This document shows positions 7,419 through 8,373 of a DNA stretch of 8,373 bases, piece by piece. Below the pieces are notes generated by a model. It was not told the origin of the DNA. It made no database searches and saw nothing but the letters and a program-made list of their open reading frames with translations. This DNA is from Sedimentibacter sp. GTDB lineage: Bacteria; Bacillota; Clostridia; Tissierellales; Sedimentibacteraceae. Each line of letters starts with the position of its first letter. The stretch's first letter is position 1. A program made the translations under genes and the position numbers. The stretch covers positions 1 to 8,373 of the forward strand of contig JAQSYS010000062.1 of NCBI GenBank assembly GCA_029256005.1, read 5' to 3'.

Positions 7419-8373
7419 TTATTCTGTATATTCCCTTGATGCTTCTTCTCCCCTTAAAACCCTTAAAGTTCCTAAAGCCAAAGATTCCATCTCATTTTCT
7501 CCTGCCATGATTTCTACAGGAGCAATAAACTCAACTCTTTCTTTTATCCAGTCTGTTATCATTTTAGAATAAGCAATTCCACCAGTTAATATTATTGCAT
7601 CAACATGACCTTTTAATACTGTAGCAAGTTCGCCTATTCCCTTTGCTATCTGGTAAGCCATTGCTTCATATATCAATTTAGCGTTATCATTTCCTTCATG
7701 AATCATTTTTTCGACTTCTCTTGCATCTACAGTTCCAAGATATCCTTTAAATCCACCATTACCGCTTAACATCTTCGTAACTGTTTTCTTATCATACTTT
7801 CCTGAAAAGCAAAGATTGATAAGCTCTCTGCAATGAACTCTTCCTGATCTTTCAGGTGAAAACGGTCCCTCATCATCTGATACAATATCTACTAATATGC
7901 CCTTTTCATAAACTCCTAAAGAAACACCACCACCCATGTGAGCTACCACAAAGTTCATTTCCTCTAGTTTCTTGTTATACTTTTTAGCAGTCTTTATTGC
8001 CATAGCTCTTGAATTCAATACATGTGATGTACTGATTCTAGGAATAGCCGGCATACCAGAAATTCTTGCTATATCACTTAACTCATCAACCTTTACTGAG
8101 TCATATATATATGCTGGCTTATCAATTAAAGTAGCAATTTCATAAGCTATAACTGCACCTAGATTTGATGCGTGCTCCATTAAAGGTCTGTTTTTCAGTC
8201 TGTCAACCATTAAATCATTAACCTTGTATGCTCCGGCTTTAACAGGTGGTAACATACCGCCTCTTCCAACAACAGCATCAAGCATACTTACCTCATAACC
8301 GTTTTCCTTTAAAAAAGAAATAACTACTTCTTTTCTCATTTGAAATTGGTCAACTATTTTATCAAACTTTTCT
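7419..8373 (-). CDS. buk: Butyrate kinase (N-terminus cut by window edge)
   Basis: The frame stays open to the right edge, and the residues encoded before the internal ATG at 8339 (KFDKIVDQFQ) fit the family, so that ATG is not the start. About 317 codons are visible; butyrate kinases have about 355, so roughly 40 N-terminal residues, including the first phosphate-binding motif, are missing. Marks counted from the Met at 8339 are DAVVGRGG (21-28), HASNLGA (56-62), VAHMGGGVSLG (132-142), SDDEGPFSPERSGR (154-167) and the ATPase-type LTGGIAYS (251-258). Butyrate kinases of the acetokinase/ASKHA superfamily make the acid and ATP from butyryl phosphate and ADP; some prefer isobutyrate or isovalerate. 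The neighbouring brnQ and aminotransferase genes favour a role in fermenting branched-chain or other amino acids. A phosphotransbutyrylase gene would be expected upstream, beyond the edge. It is transcribed first among the visible genes of this unit. Confidence 0.95.
   Translation of the reverse strand, partial: EKFDKIVDQFQMRKEVVISFLKENGYEVSMLDAVVGRGGMLPPVKAGAYKVNDLMVDRLKNRPLMEHASNLGAVIAYEIATLIDKPAYIYDSVKVDELSDIARISGMPAIPRISTSHVLNSRAMAIKTAKKYNKKLEEMNFVVAHMGGGVSLGVYEKGILVDIVSDDEGPFSPERSGRVHCRELINLCFSGKYDKKTVTKMLSGNGGFKGYLGTVDAREVEKMIHEGNDNAKLIYEAMAYQIAKGIGELATVLKGHVDAIILTGGIAYSKMITDWIKERVEFIAPVEIMAGENEMESLALGTLRVLRGEEASREYTE

Noticed and set aside
7049..7572. Two plus-strand open frames (105 and 69 codons) over brnQ and buk
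   Set aside because: Both are antisense to conserved coding sequence and show no known domain.

Overview
The window looks like chromosomal DNA from a low-GC, endospore-forming, amino-acid-fermenting Firmicute of the Clostridia type. The evidence is the AT-rich coding style, strong AGGAGG-type ribosome binding sites, a SipL-type spore coat morphogenesis protein (three SPOCS/DUF3794 segments plus LysM), and a butyrate kinase beside a branched-chain amino acid carrier. Genus or species cannot be fixed from what is visible. No insertion sequence, phage gene, CRISPR array, tRNA or rRNA was seen.

Layout from left to right. (1) Positions 26-1174, plus strand: a polytopic membrane protein of the O-antigen ligase/polymerase (Wzy_C) family, ending at a hairpin terminator shared with the convergent next gene. 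(2) 1234-2838, minus strand: pyrG, CTP synthase, complete, with a start 24 bases inside the longest open frame. (3) 2839-3205: an AT-rich divergent region of about 370 bp. It holds a heptamer-phased repeat, a hairpin that reads like an intrinsic terminator or attenuator in the pyrG direction, possible pyrG promoters, and a good candidate sigma-E promoter for the sporulation gene on the other side. (4) 3206-4753, plus strand: sipL-like spore coat gene starting at TTG. (5) 4805-4830: a strong bidirectional terminator. (6) 8373 down to 4832, minus strand: a three-gene run, butyrate kinase (N-terminus cut by the window edge), then BrnQ-type branched-chain amino acid carrier, then a PLP-dependent aminotransferase. 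The last two genes overlap by four bases (ATGA).

How they fit together. The right-hand cluster suggests an amino acid catabolic module: BrnQ imports Leu/Ile/Val, the aminotransferase could make the 2-oxo acids, and the acyl-phosphate kinase could harvest ATP from the resulting short or branched acyl-CoA. This pathway is an inference from gene order, because the dehydrogenase and phosphotransacylase steps are not in the window. pyrG and sipL are functionally unrelated neighbours that share a divergent control region. The most informative non-coding signals are the sigma-E-like promoter of sipL and the hairpin upstream of pyrG. I did not find convincing evidence of an undescribed system; most of the window is well-known gene families.
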